Shown: positions 46,689 to 58,118, counted from the stretch's first letter. The stretch is 64,000 nucleotides of DNA from Cheilinus undulatus (GCF_018320785.1 NC_054879.1:45746698-45810697); one strand, 5' to 3'. The notes: generated by a model not told the origin, from the sequence alone. Numbers and translations are program-made.

Positions 46689-46960
46689 TCACTGTGGTAA
46701 AATCCCTTGCCTCATATGTACATTTACACTGATTACATCATTATCTGTAACTTAAATCACTGTGGTAAAATCCCTCACCTCATATGTACATTTGCACTGA
46801 TTACATCATTATCTGTAACTTAAATCACTGTGGTAAAATCCCTCACCTCATATGTACATTTGCACTGATTACATCATTATCTGTAACTTAAATCACTGTG
46901 GTAAAATCCCTCACCTCATATGTACAGTTGCACTGATTACATCAGTATCTGTAACTTAAA
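46689..46960. repeat. tandem array of four 68-bp units
   Basis: Units start at 46689, 46757, 46825 and 46893 with tcactgtggtaaaatccc and end cattatctgtaacttaaa. Units 2 and 3 are identical as read; units 1 and 4 differ at a few positions. A fifth unit begins 'tcacta' at 46961 but does not continue. There are no spacers, so this is a minisatellite and not a CRISPR array. Confidence 0.93.
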
Positions 46961-46968
46961 TCACTACA

Positions 46969-47149
46969 CTTATACTAATCAATTATCTCATCTTCCTCAG
47001 GTAGATCTGCCAAATTCGTGCATCTTACACTTTTGATCACGTCTAGTCAGCATTCTTCTGCCCTCTGCACATCTTGCGACCAAACTATCAAAGTACACAG
47101 ATATGTATATACAATAGCATACAAACAAGAGCTCAAACATTTTAGCTAG

Positions 47150-47217
<68 letters not shown>

Positions 47218-49050
47218 TAAAAAAATACTTAATTGAATTTAATACAACGAAGATTTCTGTTTTTTGGTGCTGCAGCTTCAGGCCAAAGAAAAAGTAATAA
47301 TCCATGTGTGCTGTGATTGATGGACTCCTGTGTTTAAAATCTAATTTGTATCGGTTTTCACTCATTCCCAAAGCGCTTCAAAATTAGAAGATAAAGAGCA
47401 TAAAAGCCGGTGAGAGGATGAGACAAACCGCACAAAGAAGGGAAAACTACTAACAATGAAAAAGGCGATTTATACCTATATTACCTACACTGTAAATTAC
47501 ATTACCAAAGATTTTAGTAAGCTGTTGCTTATGAGACTTAAACAGCAGATACAATTTTCAAAGATGACAATTTTAATCATTTATCGAAAGAGAGGACTGG
47601 ATTTTCTCAATGTCCAAATGGGGTTAAGAAACTGACCTAATGGCTGTTTTCTTTTGCTAAGTTGTTTTTAACTTAATATAAAAAACCAATCTGTGAAAAG
47701 TCACACTAACCACAGCCCCTCAGTCTGCACATGACAGACGTGCATCCTCAGTCCGTACTGCATCAGAATGACAGGACCCAACACAAGTAATCTGACACAT
47801 CTTGATCATGGCACAGTCCTGATCTTTGTGTCACACTGGGGATTAAAACAGAAACACTGGGCTAACAAGGGTCAGATATGAAATTTCAAGGAAGTGACAC
47901 ATGACAGGACAAACAATTAAGTGTCAGTGTGCTGACCTTGGGGCAACACTTTTACACCATGACCCTGTGTGCATTAGTCATTCCACCAGCAGCACGAAAG
48001 CAAGGAGGAGAAAAAAAGGGGAGCCTGAGTGTTCTTCTTCATCCGATGCCTGCAGCCCAGTGTTGTTCATTGTTTAGTCGTTATGATTAAAAGATGTACA
48101 GCGCTATGGAAATCAGAGGGCTTGTGATTTGTCTCTGTCCAGTCAGGCTCCTACAGAATTCTGTGCAAGTTGTGGAGGTGGTCTTTATCAAGCATGTTTC
48201 TCACATAAACACACATTTAATTCTTAAATGAAAAAATAAAACTAAAGATCTGATGTCCTCCCTATTCCTTGTGTTGTATAAGGACTACCTCTTTACAACA
48301 GAAGCCTCTATCAATCTTTCTCTTTTTCTACACACCTCAGAAATTGAGGCTGTAATTACTCATGCAGAAAGCACAACGTGAAGGAGAAAAAGCCATGTTC
48401 TGCTGAGTATTGCTTTTAGAGGAGGCAACCAAACAAGCAAAGGGTGGCGCTGTAATCAGTCAAAGCTGCCTGTTAATTCTTCAGGTGGAGGTGACAGCCA
48501 GCAGCATTTTACCTCAGAGGTATCAGGGATTTATTTTTATCCCCCCACAGAAACTAAAGAAGGAGAATGATGTTTTTTGTATTTTTGAACCCCCTCTATC
48601 GAGAAGTGACTTTAAATTTTAAAGCTTTACACAAAAATATAAGACAGAAGTATGACTCTATGGTAAGAAATACCAAACTTTTACTCCCTTTATGGCCGTG
48701 TCAACCGGTCAAATCAACAACCAGAGCTACTTTAGAGTCCAGAGAGCGGTGACACATGAAGGTGAGGAGTTACACAAACAGTGAAAGCCAGACTGGAATC
48801 CTCCATCTGAAGTCTGGAGAAGTGGAGTCAGACTATGCTAAAATATGCAGCGACCACTTAGTGAAGGGCAAAGCTACAACCATCTGCTACTGACCTGTAA
48901 ATATCTGGCAAACATCTAAAGATACTGACCGGACTGATGAGATTAAACATGTGATATCACTCAGCATGCTTCTCCAAACAAAAACAAGACACCAGATATT
49001 CAGCGTTGCTCTCAAACTGAGGTATTTAACCCAGCCACAAACTAAACATA
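46969..49050. other. single-copy intergenic stretch
   Basis: Apart from a (TATC)n run this is unremarkable A+T-rich sequence. ORFs of 60-70 codons at 48410-48752 have no recognisable product. Confidence 0.4.
47151..47217. repeat. (TATC)n microsatellite
   Basis: About 16-17 uninterrupted tetranucleotide units. Confidence 0.95.
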
Positions 49051-49051
49051 C

Positions 49052-49110
49052 ATACACACACACACACACACGTATACATACGTGTGTGTGTATGTGTGTG
49101 TGTGTATGTT

Positions 49111-49163
<53 letters not shown>

Positions 49164-49291
49164 TAGGGCTGTCAAAATTGATGAATTAATGTGGATTAAT
49201 CCATCATCATGATTAATTTGATTAAAAATTTTCACGCAATTAACCCAACTACAGCGCAGTAAAAATTTTAATCGTTTGACAGCACTAGTAC

Positions 49292-49326
<35 letters not shown>

Positions 49327-49330
49327 AATC
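49052..49330. repeat. compound (CA)n-(TG)n-(TA)n microsatellite split by MITE-K
   Basis: CA units at about 49052-49072, TG units at 49081-49108, TA units at 49113-49155, then more TA sequence after element K. The CA and TG blocks are inverse to one another and could pair. Confidence 0.9.
49164..49287. mobile_element. K: 124-bp hAT-type MITE
   Basis: The ends tagggctgtcaaa and tttgacagcacta are inverted (one mismatch). Flanks GTATATAT (49156-49163) and GTACATAT (49288-49295) are 7 of 8 identical. The interior is 'attaatgtggattaatccat' and similar inverted A+T-rich sequence. Confidence 0.8.
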
Positions 49331-49539
49331 ACTAGAAGTTCACAAATATCTAAGAAATAAATATAATTAAAATAAAACAACATAAAACAGATTTTCTTTT
49401 TTTTTTTTCTTTTTGTTTTTGAATTTTAAAGCTTCTGTGGGGAACTTTTGGTTTGGCGCCCCCTGTTGACAAACAATGTTTGATAATAAAAATCTCATCC
49501 TGCTTTCAATTAACAGTTAATCTAATCAAAATTGTGAAA

Positions 49540-49960
49540 AGTCGGAGTCTTTCCTGGTCCTTCCGGTCTTAATATGTGAGGTCTGGATGCTGACTGATGG
49601 CAGACTCTGCCGACTGGATGCCTTTGTGAAGACTTCTCTTCCACGTATCTTAGTGTATCGTTGGCAAGACCGTGCTCAGGAGAGCGAGGATGGAAGGGGT
49701 CAACTGCCTGATTAGAGAACAGCGGCTATGCTGTTTACCTGGCGTGCTTTCCTGGGTCTCATCCAGCTCACCGCATACCGGGTGACCAGGACCTGGTGGT
49801 GAAGGGGCAGCTGAGAGGATACCTGGAGAGATGGGGCATATGCCTGGAGGATGGCTATCAGGAGGCCAGAGCAGTTCAGGACCAAGGCAGATGCAGGAAA
49901 ATGCTGAACCGGCATATTCTCCCATACCTGACCTAATGCAGTTGATCACCCCAGCTGACT
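49540..49960 (+). mobile_element. decayed LINE 3' coding remnant
   Basis: The plus strand gives VWMLTDGRLCRLDAFVKTSL, PRILVYRWQDRAQ and, in other frames, AWRMAIRRPEQFRTKADAGK. These resemble the post-RT C-terminal region of non-LTR elements (the 'LDAF..KSLRRILGYRW' block). Several frameshifts and stops are present. The match is by memory and short, so moderate confidence only. Confidence 0.5.
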
Positions 49961-51331
49961 CCAACCACAAAACCACATGTTCAGACATTAAAAATAGCAA
50001 TATAAAAATGATCTGTTTTCTCACTGATGCTCTTACCTGCTTTAGTTAGTTGTAAATAAAACATCTTTGTAATTTTCGGTCTGTTTCATGAGCTGAACCC
50101 AGCAGCTTTAAAGCTAAAAATAAGTCATATCAATGTAAATACAAGTGAGTGAAACAGCGACAGCACTGCTGAGCAGAACAGGTGAATGTATGCGTGAGTG
50201 TATGTATGTATAAAAGGAACACTTTATCAACTTTTTTCCACCTGTTGAATAATTTTTTTAAGTATTTCATGTTATAAAAACAGTTGCTTTATGCAAATCT
50301 ATTCAGAAATAACTTTTTAAGGAAGTGACTGTTGACCAGAACTTCTCCTACACTGAATAAAAAACAAATATAAGCTAATCAACGACTAATTTCTAAATGT
50401 GTTTTTTAATCATGGTAGACGTTTTGGCCAGCATGGTCTCATTTCACCATGACAGCTGGTGATGCTTTCCTGTGATTCACGGTAATCCACTTTTTATTAT
50501 GAAGGAAATACTGGTATTTTTTTATACAGCAGGGAGTGAATAAATATTGTACGTGGCGGGGACATATGGTCCAAACAGAAGAGGGAGGAAAGGCCAAATT
50601 ATACAGGCACAATTCAGTACTTATTATTCTACTATCTATAAATAATTCAAGTGGTTGGGTTTATCATTAAGATACCAACTAAACTGTTTGGCTTGAATGA
50701 AAATGTCTAATTCTTTTTGTACTGTTGCATTTATGTTGGGATTACTGTTAGAGGATTCAAAAATTAAAGACAGGCCAACAAATGTATCACAACTGTTGAA
50801 ATAACACAGAAAATAGGCACAACCTGTGAGAACAAACAACCAAATACTGCTGCATGTGTCAAGCTTCACAGCAGTGAAGGAGGGCCAGCGATCTACATGC
50901 AATGGAATCGTCCATATATTAACTTTTCATGTAATAAGGGAACACAACAATGATTAAGTGTGAGCACTTTGTCTCCTACTGTAGTTTACCTGCTTTGATA
51001 ATGCATACTATTATGTAAATGAACATGACATGACCCAAATCTGCTCGCTGTAAATTAATGTATTTTACCTTTAAGATAAGATGTTGCATATCCACAGTGT
51101 TTTATGTTAACAAGAATGCATTGCTGAGATTTAGCAGCTAAAAAGGTGGCATACATTACAAGAAGATGAAGCTGCTGAGTAATTCTCTGACTAAGTGATT
51201 TCCATAAACAACAATTATAGAATTCCATTAGAAATAACAGCTTTTAAGGTGAAAAACAAATGTCATTAGTCATCCGGAGTGTGTACAGAAAGGCAGTGTG
51301 TAATGTTGAGAAATTTAGCAATGATGCAGAG
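49961..51331. other. A+T-rich intergenic stretch, no gene seen
   Basis: No repeat ends, RNA gene or coding exon recognised. Confidence 0.4.
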
Positions 51332-51773
51332 TCGAGCTGAACAATTTGCAAAAATAATCTAATTGCGATCCCCCCCCCCCCAATATTGGGATTCAGATTT
51401 AACCTCTTTAGCCCTAGCAAGACCAAATACACCACAAATCAAAGTGGCCGTAGTGCTCATAGCCAGACACTTCTGCCCCCCATGGGATGGCTCCTGGTAC
51501 TACAGACACAAACATGGTCTCATTTGAAAGCCCAGCCTCTGCTGAAAATTCTAGTCGTGTTTGTGCAGTTTCCATTTGTTTCAACAGTTTCTTTTAGTTT
51601 TCTGCACTTTATTTTTTGTTGTTTTTCGTGCCGTTGGAAATAAATCTGCTCCTCTTGGTGTCAAACTTTAGTTCCTTTGTAAGACTTCCGCTGAAAGGGA
51701 ACTATATGGAGGTCTGGGTGATCTGAGGGGAGAAAAATAACTCCATGACGCAGTGATCACCTATAATAGTATA

Positions 51774-52177
51774 AAAGTTGATGTTCTTGTGTTTCAATTA
51801 TATGGGCCATCAAACAGGCCGGATGGATCTGGCACTGTGTAGTTCCTAGAGCACCTCCTCTTTTTGCATTCTTCATATGGGATGGAAATAAAGTAACGTT
51901 GGTTCAGCACGTCAATCAAAGGTTCGTAAGTGTAAAGCAGAAAGCCTTCCACAATAAGGATGTGAGTCTGCTCCTCCTTCGTGTCAGACTTTAGGATGAT
52001 CTCAGTGTCCAGGGTGTTATTAACGCCATGAGATTTTTCAAACTTCACCGGGTTATCGAACCATGCGTAGATCGTACTCATCATGGCGTCCATGTCCAGA
52101 GCATTGATGACATCGTACTGCTTAAAGCCATCTTCACCAACTTCAATCTGATCGTGGAGCTTGAAGAAGTCATCCTG
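51774..52177 (-). pseudogene. nmrk2: nicotinamide riboside kinase 2-like pseudogene fragment
   Basis: Nmrk enzymes phosphorylate nicotinamide riboside to NMN in NAD+ synthesis. The minus strand is open for about 125 codons with family motifs in order: [89 protein letters not shown]. The P-loop end (GxTNxGKTT) is missing. After FDG about 10 bases are deleted where HVW should be. Homology resumes in another frame as P-I-stop-LKHK, so the expected PMYLKH carries a frameshift and a stop, then fades. The fragment spans what should be several exons without an intron, suggesting a retrocopy (exon positions recalled, not checked). It is flanked by G4 sequence. Confidence 0.85.
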
Positions 52178-52414
52178 AAGTTTGATACCTGAGATTTTTC
52201 AAACGGCAGAGATAGTGCCAAATTGTGCCAAATTGTGCTCAAATGGCACAAGAGGCGATTTTGCCAGGATATATTTTTATTAAAATCTCTCTTATTTTGT
52301 CCTGATAACCCTCTAGTAGCATGAAAGTTGAAAGAGATAATGTCAAAATGTGGTGCTTTGGCCTACTGGAGATTTTTGGACTTCAACTGCATTATTTTTA
52401 TGAGATAGGGTATA

Positions 52415-52846
52415 CAGTGCTTAACAAATTTATCAGACCACCCTAACCCTAACCAAAGTAAGGTTCATGCCACAGCTGCCCTAAATTAACGGCACTGGTA
52501 AGTACCAAAATAATTTTTGATCTTTCTGCAATGGTTAATACACCAATATGTAGAAGCTCTTTAACCCAAATGATATTTTTAATGCTAAAATAGAATTATT
52601 ATAGAAAAAATAGTAAAGCACATTAATATTTCTTGATTAATATGTCAAATTATAGTTATTTACTTGCATTCCTGCAGAGAAAAACAAGTTTCAGTGGTTG
52701 AATGTTATGCTTGATTCATTTCTGACTTCTCAGAGAAGCCCAGTGAGCCAGCTCAAATTTGGGTGAATTCAGTTTGAAATCCCTCATTCCTGTTTAAAAT
52801 GGTAAAATGTTGAGAGCTGACTGAAAATGAAAGAGTCCACATTAAA
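52415..52846 (-). mobile_element. MITE-A copy 5, truncated, telomere-like variant
   Basis: It starts at a TA with cagtgcttaacaaatttatc, then accaccctaaccctaaccaaag, the inverse of the copy 4 right end. The sequence follows the family to 'gaaagagtccacattaaa', where the other third, including the second TIR, is missing. Confidence 0.85.
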
Positions 52847-52939
52847 TTTTTCATTTGCCAACTTGATTCTCTCTGATCCAGTAATATATATACACATATT
52901 TACACTTCTGAACACATTCTCAAGTGCCCTCTTCATTTA

Positions 52940-53148
52940 CGGTGGCCCTAAAGGCCAATAGGATTAAATATTTCAAAAGCTCAAAATGTATTTCACAAAA
53001 CACAGAAAATTTCACAAAACACAGATAAATTTTATAAAACACAAATTTCACAGAAATTTATTTGTGTTCTATGAAATATATATGTGTTTTGTGAAATATA
53101 TTTTGCGCTTTTGAAATATTTATTCCTATTGGCCTTCAAGGGTCACCG
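52940..53148. mobile_element. foldback MITE (near-complete palindrome)
   Basis: The left arm, cggtggccctaaaggccaat and onward to 'cacaaaacacagataaattt', is the inverse of the right arm, which ends 'ggccttcaagggtcaccg'. The arms are about 95 bases with few mismatches and almost no loop. TA flanks both ends, consistent with Tc1/mariner-type targeting. Confidence 0.82.
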
Positions 53149-53673
53149 TAATTACTGTACTTTGATCATTCAAATAGAACTTGTAGTTATGGAGTTATAC
53201 TCATTTAAAGATGGGCTGTATATTTTTAGCAGTAACCTAACAAAAGAGGCTAGGGCTTAACAGGTTAATATGCAATTATTTTTAGGTTAGTCTTATATAT
53301 ATATATATTATAAAGGGGGCAGCTGGAGTGGAGGAGGCGAGGCTGGCTACCAGCTGAGGTATGACTTTTGTGAAGTAATGCTAGGCTTCATCAGTTTAAT
53401 TTGGAATGAGCAACTATTTTTGCTCGTATTGCAAATGTGATGTCATTTGCTTTGTTTAAGGACATTATCATTTGTATGTTACTCATTTTTGAAGAAAAAC
53501 ACATAAAACATGAAAAAGGGGATTCTTGTAAACTATTATAAAAAATGAAACTTGAATGTTTGCATAATGTGCATAAAATCTCAGCAAAAAATGATTTATT
53601 AAACTAGTATTTTGACACATTTCAAGTAAAAGTAATTGATTTGTAAATCGCAGCAGGCCATATTGCAATTTAA

Positions 53674-54633
53674 CCCTTACAGCTCGCAGCTAGTTTTTTT
53701 TCCTCATCATGTCTCGTCTGGACTTTTTTTCTTAAAAAGCTTGTAAAACAACCCTGTGGTGCACAGTCAGGCTTTAAACACCTTTTTTTCAGGACAACCT
53801 GGGCTTTAAGAATGTATCTACTACAGTAATGTCACTTGATGTTTGAAAAAGTTATAGGACTCTAAAGACAAAAGATAAAAACAAATCAATTTAAAACTCA
53901 AGATTTTTACTGATAACACAGTAAACAGTAGTGACTAAGCATTTTCTCTATACAGACTTGTATAAACTGATTTTTTTCTCCATCTTTTGGGGACAAAACA
54001 GTGAAAAAATAAACATTCTGTGGCGGTTTTCAAAATGTCTACATATGTATAAAAAAGTCCATGTGCTTTTTGCAGTTAGATTCATTTGTGCCATTCCTTT
54101 AAGCAGTAGAGATGCAGCATCTTGCTATTGGAAGACAGCCCCTCCCACAATGCATTGCAAATAAACACTGCCCTCAACAAATATGGCACTACCCACCAAA
54201 GAAAGTCAAAGTGCATGATCGAAAATGGATTAAAATTGGACCAAAAGACGTTCATTAACGTTGTGGATTTAATCTTTAAAGACCCAGAAAAGTAACCGAA
54301 GTTCTGGGCTCGCTAGAACAACGTCCTTAAGGGCTATGGAGACATCGAGGATAGCAAATTAACGTTATCAATGTTTTTATAAACTGTGTCACTTCTTGTT
54401 GTATACAACAACGCTGTCCTCAGAGACCCGGGGAAGTCAGCCAAGTTCTGGGTTCACTAGAAAATGTTCAGTAAGAGCCACAAATGCACCAAGAACATAT
54501 GTAGAAAGGCACAACACAGAGCTTTCACAGGAGACAACAAGTTTGTGTCTATGACGCACGGTTCAAAAGTTACCAAACAGTTTACAAAGGGATGTGCCTG
54601 TGGCAAGGGTCTGTGTGGCGTGAGCTCTAAGGG
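53674..54633. mobile_element. G2: piggyBac-like element in D5
   Basis: TTAA at 53670-53673 and 54634-54637. The left end is CCCTTACAGCTCGCAG and the right end GCGTGAGCTCTAAGGG, inverted with mismatches. Other D copies (D2, and the fragment in T2) show the uninterrupted site as aatttaatctaat with one TTAA. It is 960 bp with no transposase ORF. Confidence 0.85.
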
Positions 54634-54666
54634 TTAATCTAATTTGCGATTAATTGCCCAGCCCTA

Positions 54667-56480
54667 GTTGGTGAGGTGAGGCTACAGCTTCATGTGATAA
54701 ATGTTAACATTATATCTTTACATTTCTAATTCTGCTACAAAATGAGTTCTGTTTTCCTCCTGATCTGTTGGTAAAAGCAAACATACAAAGACGGAGCTGA
54801 CAAATGTAAACCTGAATCAAAACCATACAAAGTAAGAGTACCAGGCTTTGCGAGTGAGAACAAACAAACAAACAAGCAAACAGACAAGTTTAAGAAGCAG
54901 ATAAGTGGGGTTATGACCGCTACAATATGAAGCAGCGGGGTTGACTGGATGAAAAAAAACAGGGGGCTGGGGACACCTTTTCTAAACTACTTCTCCTGCA
55001 AACAGCATTATCTTGATTAAAGTTTAATTAAGGATCACATTTGGCTGTGCCTTTCATAGCGATCTACATGAGCAGATTTCCTGGGGCTTAACTCTATCGC
55101 TGGGAAAATCCTCCTTTATTACTTTCAACCTGTTGTAAAAGCTGTTGGCACGGAGGGACGGCTGCCTCATTCACTGGCCTTGTTTGCTGCTGGAAAAATC
55201 CAGAGTCTCAGGAGATCTCCCCACAGTGGTTCAATTTAATATCTGTCCTATCACTACAAGGCTTGGGCTCATTATTAATGATACTATTCATTAATTTCTT
55301 GTTGGGCTGATGTTATTTATTAAAATATTAAAGAAAGCTCCTGAGACACTCGCACGTAATGAGGGATGTGTCCTCCTTCCACAAACCCCCTCTCCTCCCT
55401 CCCTCCCTTCCTTCCCCCTCTCCTCCCTCCCACCCCCCTCTGCTGGATGGATGGTGGGTGGAATTACCCCACTCGGACGCTGCTAGCCTGCGCACCCTCA
55501 TTAGTCGTTCTCCAGGGCTGAGTGACACCATAAATCCATTCTACACATCCACCACCGGCAGCCATATACAAACGCACGCGGCTCGCCTCGGCCCGTTAAT
55601 GAGCCATTCCCATGCACGGGGAATTGACTAGTGTCCATCCGACGCAACTGGACAGTATTTTTTGGAAGAGCTAAATTGCAGCCTTGGTATAGATTTAGGG
55701 CCTAGGAAAACAGTTTCACTTCTAATTAATAAGCTATCATGCTGTAAAGTTGGAGCTGATTGGCTATGTCTGCATTGGCACATAAAGAGCTGTTGACTTT
55801 CAAAATAAAATAAAAACAGCTCCAAGAAGAACGGCTTTTATTTAACTTTAAATTAAGACAGATAAATTAAATTATGTGCCACTCAGCATCATCAAATTCT
55901 TGTTTTTTCTTGTCTAAATGCAATAAAGTGTCTTTCTTCAAAATTTGAAACAAATTTAGACATAAAACTGTGAGATGTATGATTGAGAAATCTCTGATGA
56001 ATATGTTAAAGAGGTTTTTCCCAGACAGTGAAGCTTAAGTATTTGGTTTCAACACCTCCCCCTTATATTAATGGTTATACACAGAAACCCCAGGAATCCA
56101 TTCATCATAATAATTAATCTGATCCAATTATATCGCAAAGAATATAACAAATTGTGGGGAAAAATAATGATATATCACTGCCATGTCACAGGGATGTGGG
56201 ACTAAAGCAGTAATTAGATGGAGGGATTTTAAGCAGTACACAGAGAACAAGCAGCTGATGGCTCAACTGTTTGAGTCTGATCGTGTAAATAGATGAAGAC
56301 GAAGTTCAGCGCCGTGTTTTTGCTGCTTTAGCTAATTAGGGTCTAGCGTGGAGGTTTGGCCGGCTTTTGAGGTGCCAGATGTGGAAATAATTCATGATGT
56401 TTGTGACTGTAAGTACGGATGTAACGATACACTCCTCTCATCATAGACCGTCTGAGCATTAGGCAAAGGGAGGCTGATGC
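54667..56480. other. single-copy stretch with a candidate conserved element
   Basis: 55010-55340 has 'gtttaattaaggatcacatt', 'ggctcattattaatgatact' and 'attcattaatttcttgttgg' motifs in balanced sequence with no repeat ends. 55380-55440 is a CCTCCC-rich patch that creates Pro-rich ORFs on one strand. Regulatory role is inference. Confidence 0.35.
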
Positions 56481-56489
56481 CTGGGGCCT

Positions 56490-56610
56490 CATCATATATC
56501 AATCAAACTTTATCAATCAAACTTTATTTATATAGCACCTTTCAAACAAATTCAATTGCAGTTCAAAGTGCTTTCCAGGATTGTACAAAAGTGACTGACA
56601 AAAAGGTTTA
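56490..56610. repeat. dispersed fish repeat ('tttatttatatagcacc' type)
   Basis: A tandem 'tatcaatcaaacttt' doublet leads into 'atttatatagcacctttcaa' and 'gttcaaagtgctttccagga'. I recognise this as an abundant fish repeat segment; class not assigned. Confidence 0.5.
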
Positions 56611-57297
56611 ATGGTAAAAAGGTTTAGAGACTAATGCACACAAAAGTAGTTTATAAAACAATCAAAAAGATGAATGATAAGAAAAGACAGAGATAAAAGA
56701 CAAAGCAGAAAAGGGAAGAATTTATGAAATAAGAAATATTAAAATTTGCATAAAAACAGTAAAGGTTAAAATAATAAAATAAAATAAAATAAAATAAAAA
56801 TATTAAAAATATATCGCCGTTATAGGTGTGCATGTACAGGTGTACCTGTAAGCTTAAGTTTTAATGATAAAGAGGTGTATTCCAAATGTAGGAAGGGTTA
56901 AAAGTGAGTAAAATGGCATCAAAATAGAGTTAGATGGGGGGAAAAACATACCCAAGCCCTAACTGCAAGGTTCAAGCTCCCAAAAAGGCCCTAAATATCT
57001 TATTATCAAGCTGATTACAGTTGGGTGGATCCTTCTAGACATTTCCAATCAATGATTGCTGGATAAATATGTGGTTAATGGCATGTCATAAATAAAACAA
57101 GAGAATATTGGGGACCAACTTAAAATAGTTAGGTAACAAGTTTCACAGCCAATGACATGCTAAAGCTCAAAATGTCATGTCAGAAGAAGTGTTTTCCAAT
57201 GAAAATATTTTTATCTGCCTCAAATAAAACGGTTGCAACTATTAAAGATGAGCATCCAGATTAATCTGTATTCACTCGGTATGATTCTTACATAATG
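56611..57297. other. A+T-rich stretch, no gene seen
   Basis: Contains an (AAAAT)n-like patch near 56772-56800. Nothing else recognised. Confidence 0.4.
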
Positions 57298-57305
57298 TAA
57301 GAAAC

Positions 57306-57705
57306 TAGGGGTGCACCGATTGCAATTTTCTGACTGATCGCCGATCTTTAAAAAGTCTGACCTGCCGATTCCACTTTTGGCTGATACCTTTTTTTTAATA
57401 ACTAACAGCATACACCTTCAATGTTCAAATCTTATTTTAATGAAAAACATTGAACAATACCTGTGAAACAATACAAACTTCTTGTTTTAACTGCACATGA
57501 GGTAGTTCTCTCAAATACAAATGAAAAGTTTAGAGCATTGCTGTCCAAACTACTAAATCATATCAGTTCCTTTAGTCTTTCATTTTTCACATTTTAGTAG
57601 GTAGAGGTAGATAAGATCGGTGGATAAGATCGGTTTCATATGTAAGTATCGGCTGATCACCGATCCCCTAAAACTAAGGAAATCAGCGCCAGCCGGTCGA
57701 CCCTA
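57306..57705. mobile_element. L: hAT-type MITE with perfect 8-bp TSD
   Basis: The left end is taggggtgcaccgattgcaa and the right end 'cagccggtcgaccctа' (final a at 57705). TAAGAAAC lies directly before (57298-57305) and after (57706-57713). The interior contains inverted 'gatcggctgatc'-like segments. It is 400 bp and non-coding. Confidence 0.87.
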
Positions 57706-57713
57706 TAAGAAAC

Positions 57714-58110
57714 TCAACATATAGTATTGTGCTCACGAGTTCAGTTGTAATAACATATCTGTTCAACATTCATCAAGCTGGATTTTTACAGTGTGTTTAG
57801 ATGTGGTGACTTTGTGATGATTGGGGCTTTTCTTTTGATATATTTGGTAGTTTGGCACAAGGTGACATCTATATTATGGGCAGATAGGATAGGATGGGTG
57901 GGCACCGGGGAAGGCATGAGTTAGGAGAATGCCCACTGTTTGTGAGAAAACTTTGTGAATAAACACCTAAGAAGCTACATTTTTACATGGACATTGACAT
58001 TTTAGATCCACTATCTCTGGGCCACAGCAGTTGGTTTGATTTTGAGTTTGTTTGTTAAATGACGCTACACTTCATATTTTACTATCCATATTGTTGATTC
58101 ACAGGAAACA
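57714..58110. other. intergenic stretch, nothing recognised
   Basis: No repeat ends, ORFs or RNA genes seen. Confidence 0.4.
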
Positions 58111-58118
58111 GAGAGAAT

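Larger units (their letters stand above)
51403..53264. mobile_element. G4: piggyBac-like element containing an nmrk2 fragment
   Basis: TTAA at 51399-51402 and 53265-53268. The left end CCTCTTTAGCCCTAGC and the right end GCTAGGGCTTAACAGG are inverted with two mismatches in 16. D5 sequence is continuous across the element with a single TTAA-type site, so the boundaries are supported by host sequence. It holds the nmrk2 pseudogene, MITE-A5 and a foldback MITE. No piggyBac transposase was found. Confidence 0.7.
51332..54666 (-). mobile_element. D5: one D-family element split by two TTAA insertions
   Basis: It starts 'gagctgaacaatttgcaaaa' and follows D2 to 'caatattgggattcagattt', where G4 enters. 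It resumes at 'ttaatatgcaattattttta', continues to 'caggccatattgcaatttaa', where G2 enters, and finishes 'ttaatctaatttgcgattaa', then ttgcccagcccta. Without the insertions it is about 500 bp, the usual D length. No TSD could be matched for D5 itself. Confidence 0.75.

Noticed and set aside
46689..46960. Four regular repeats resembling a CRISPR array
   Set aside because: Units are contiguous with no spacers, and the sequence is vertebrate-like.
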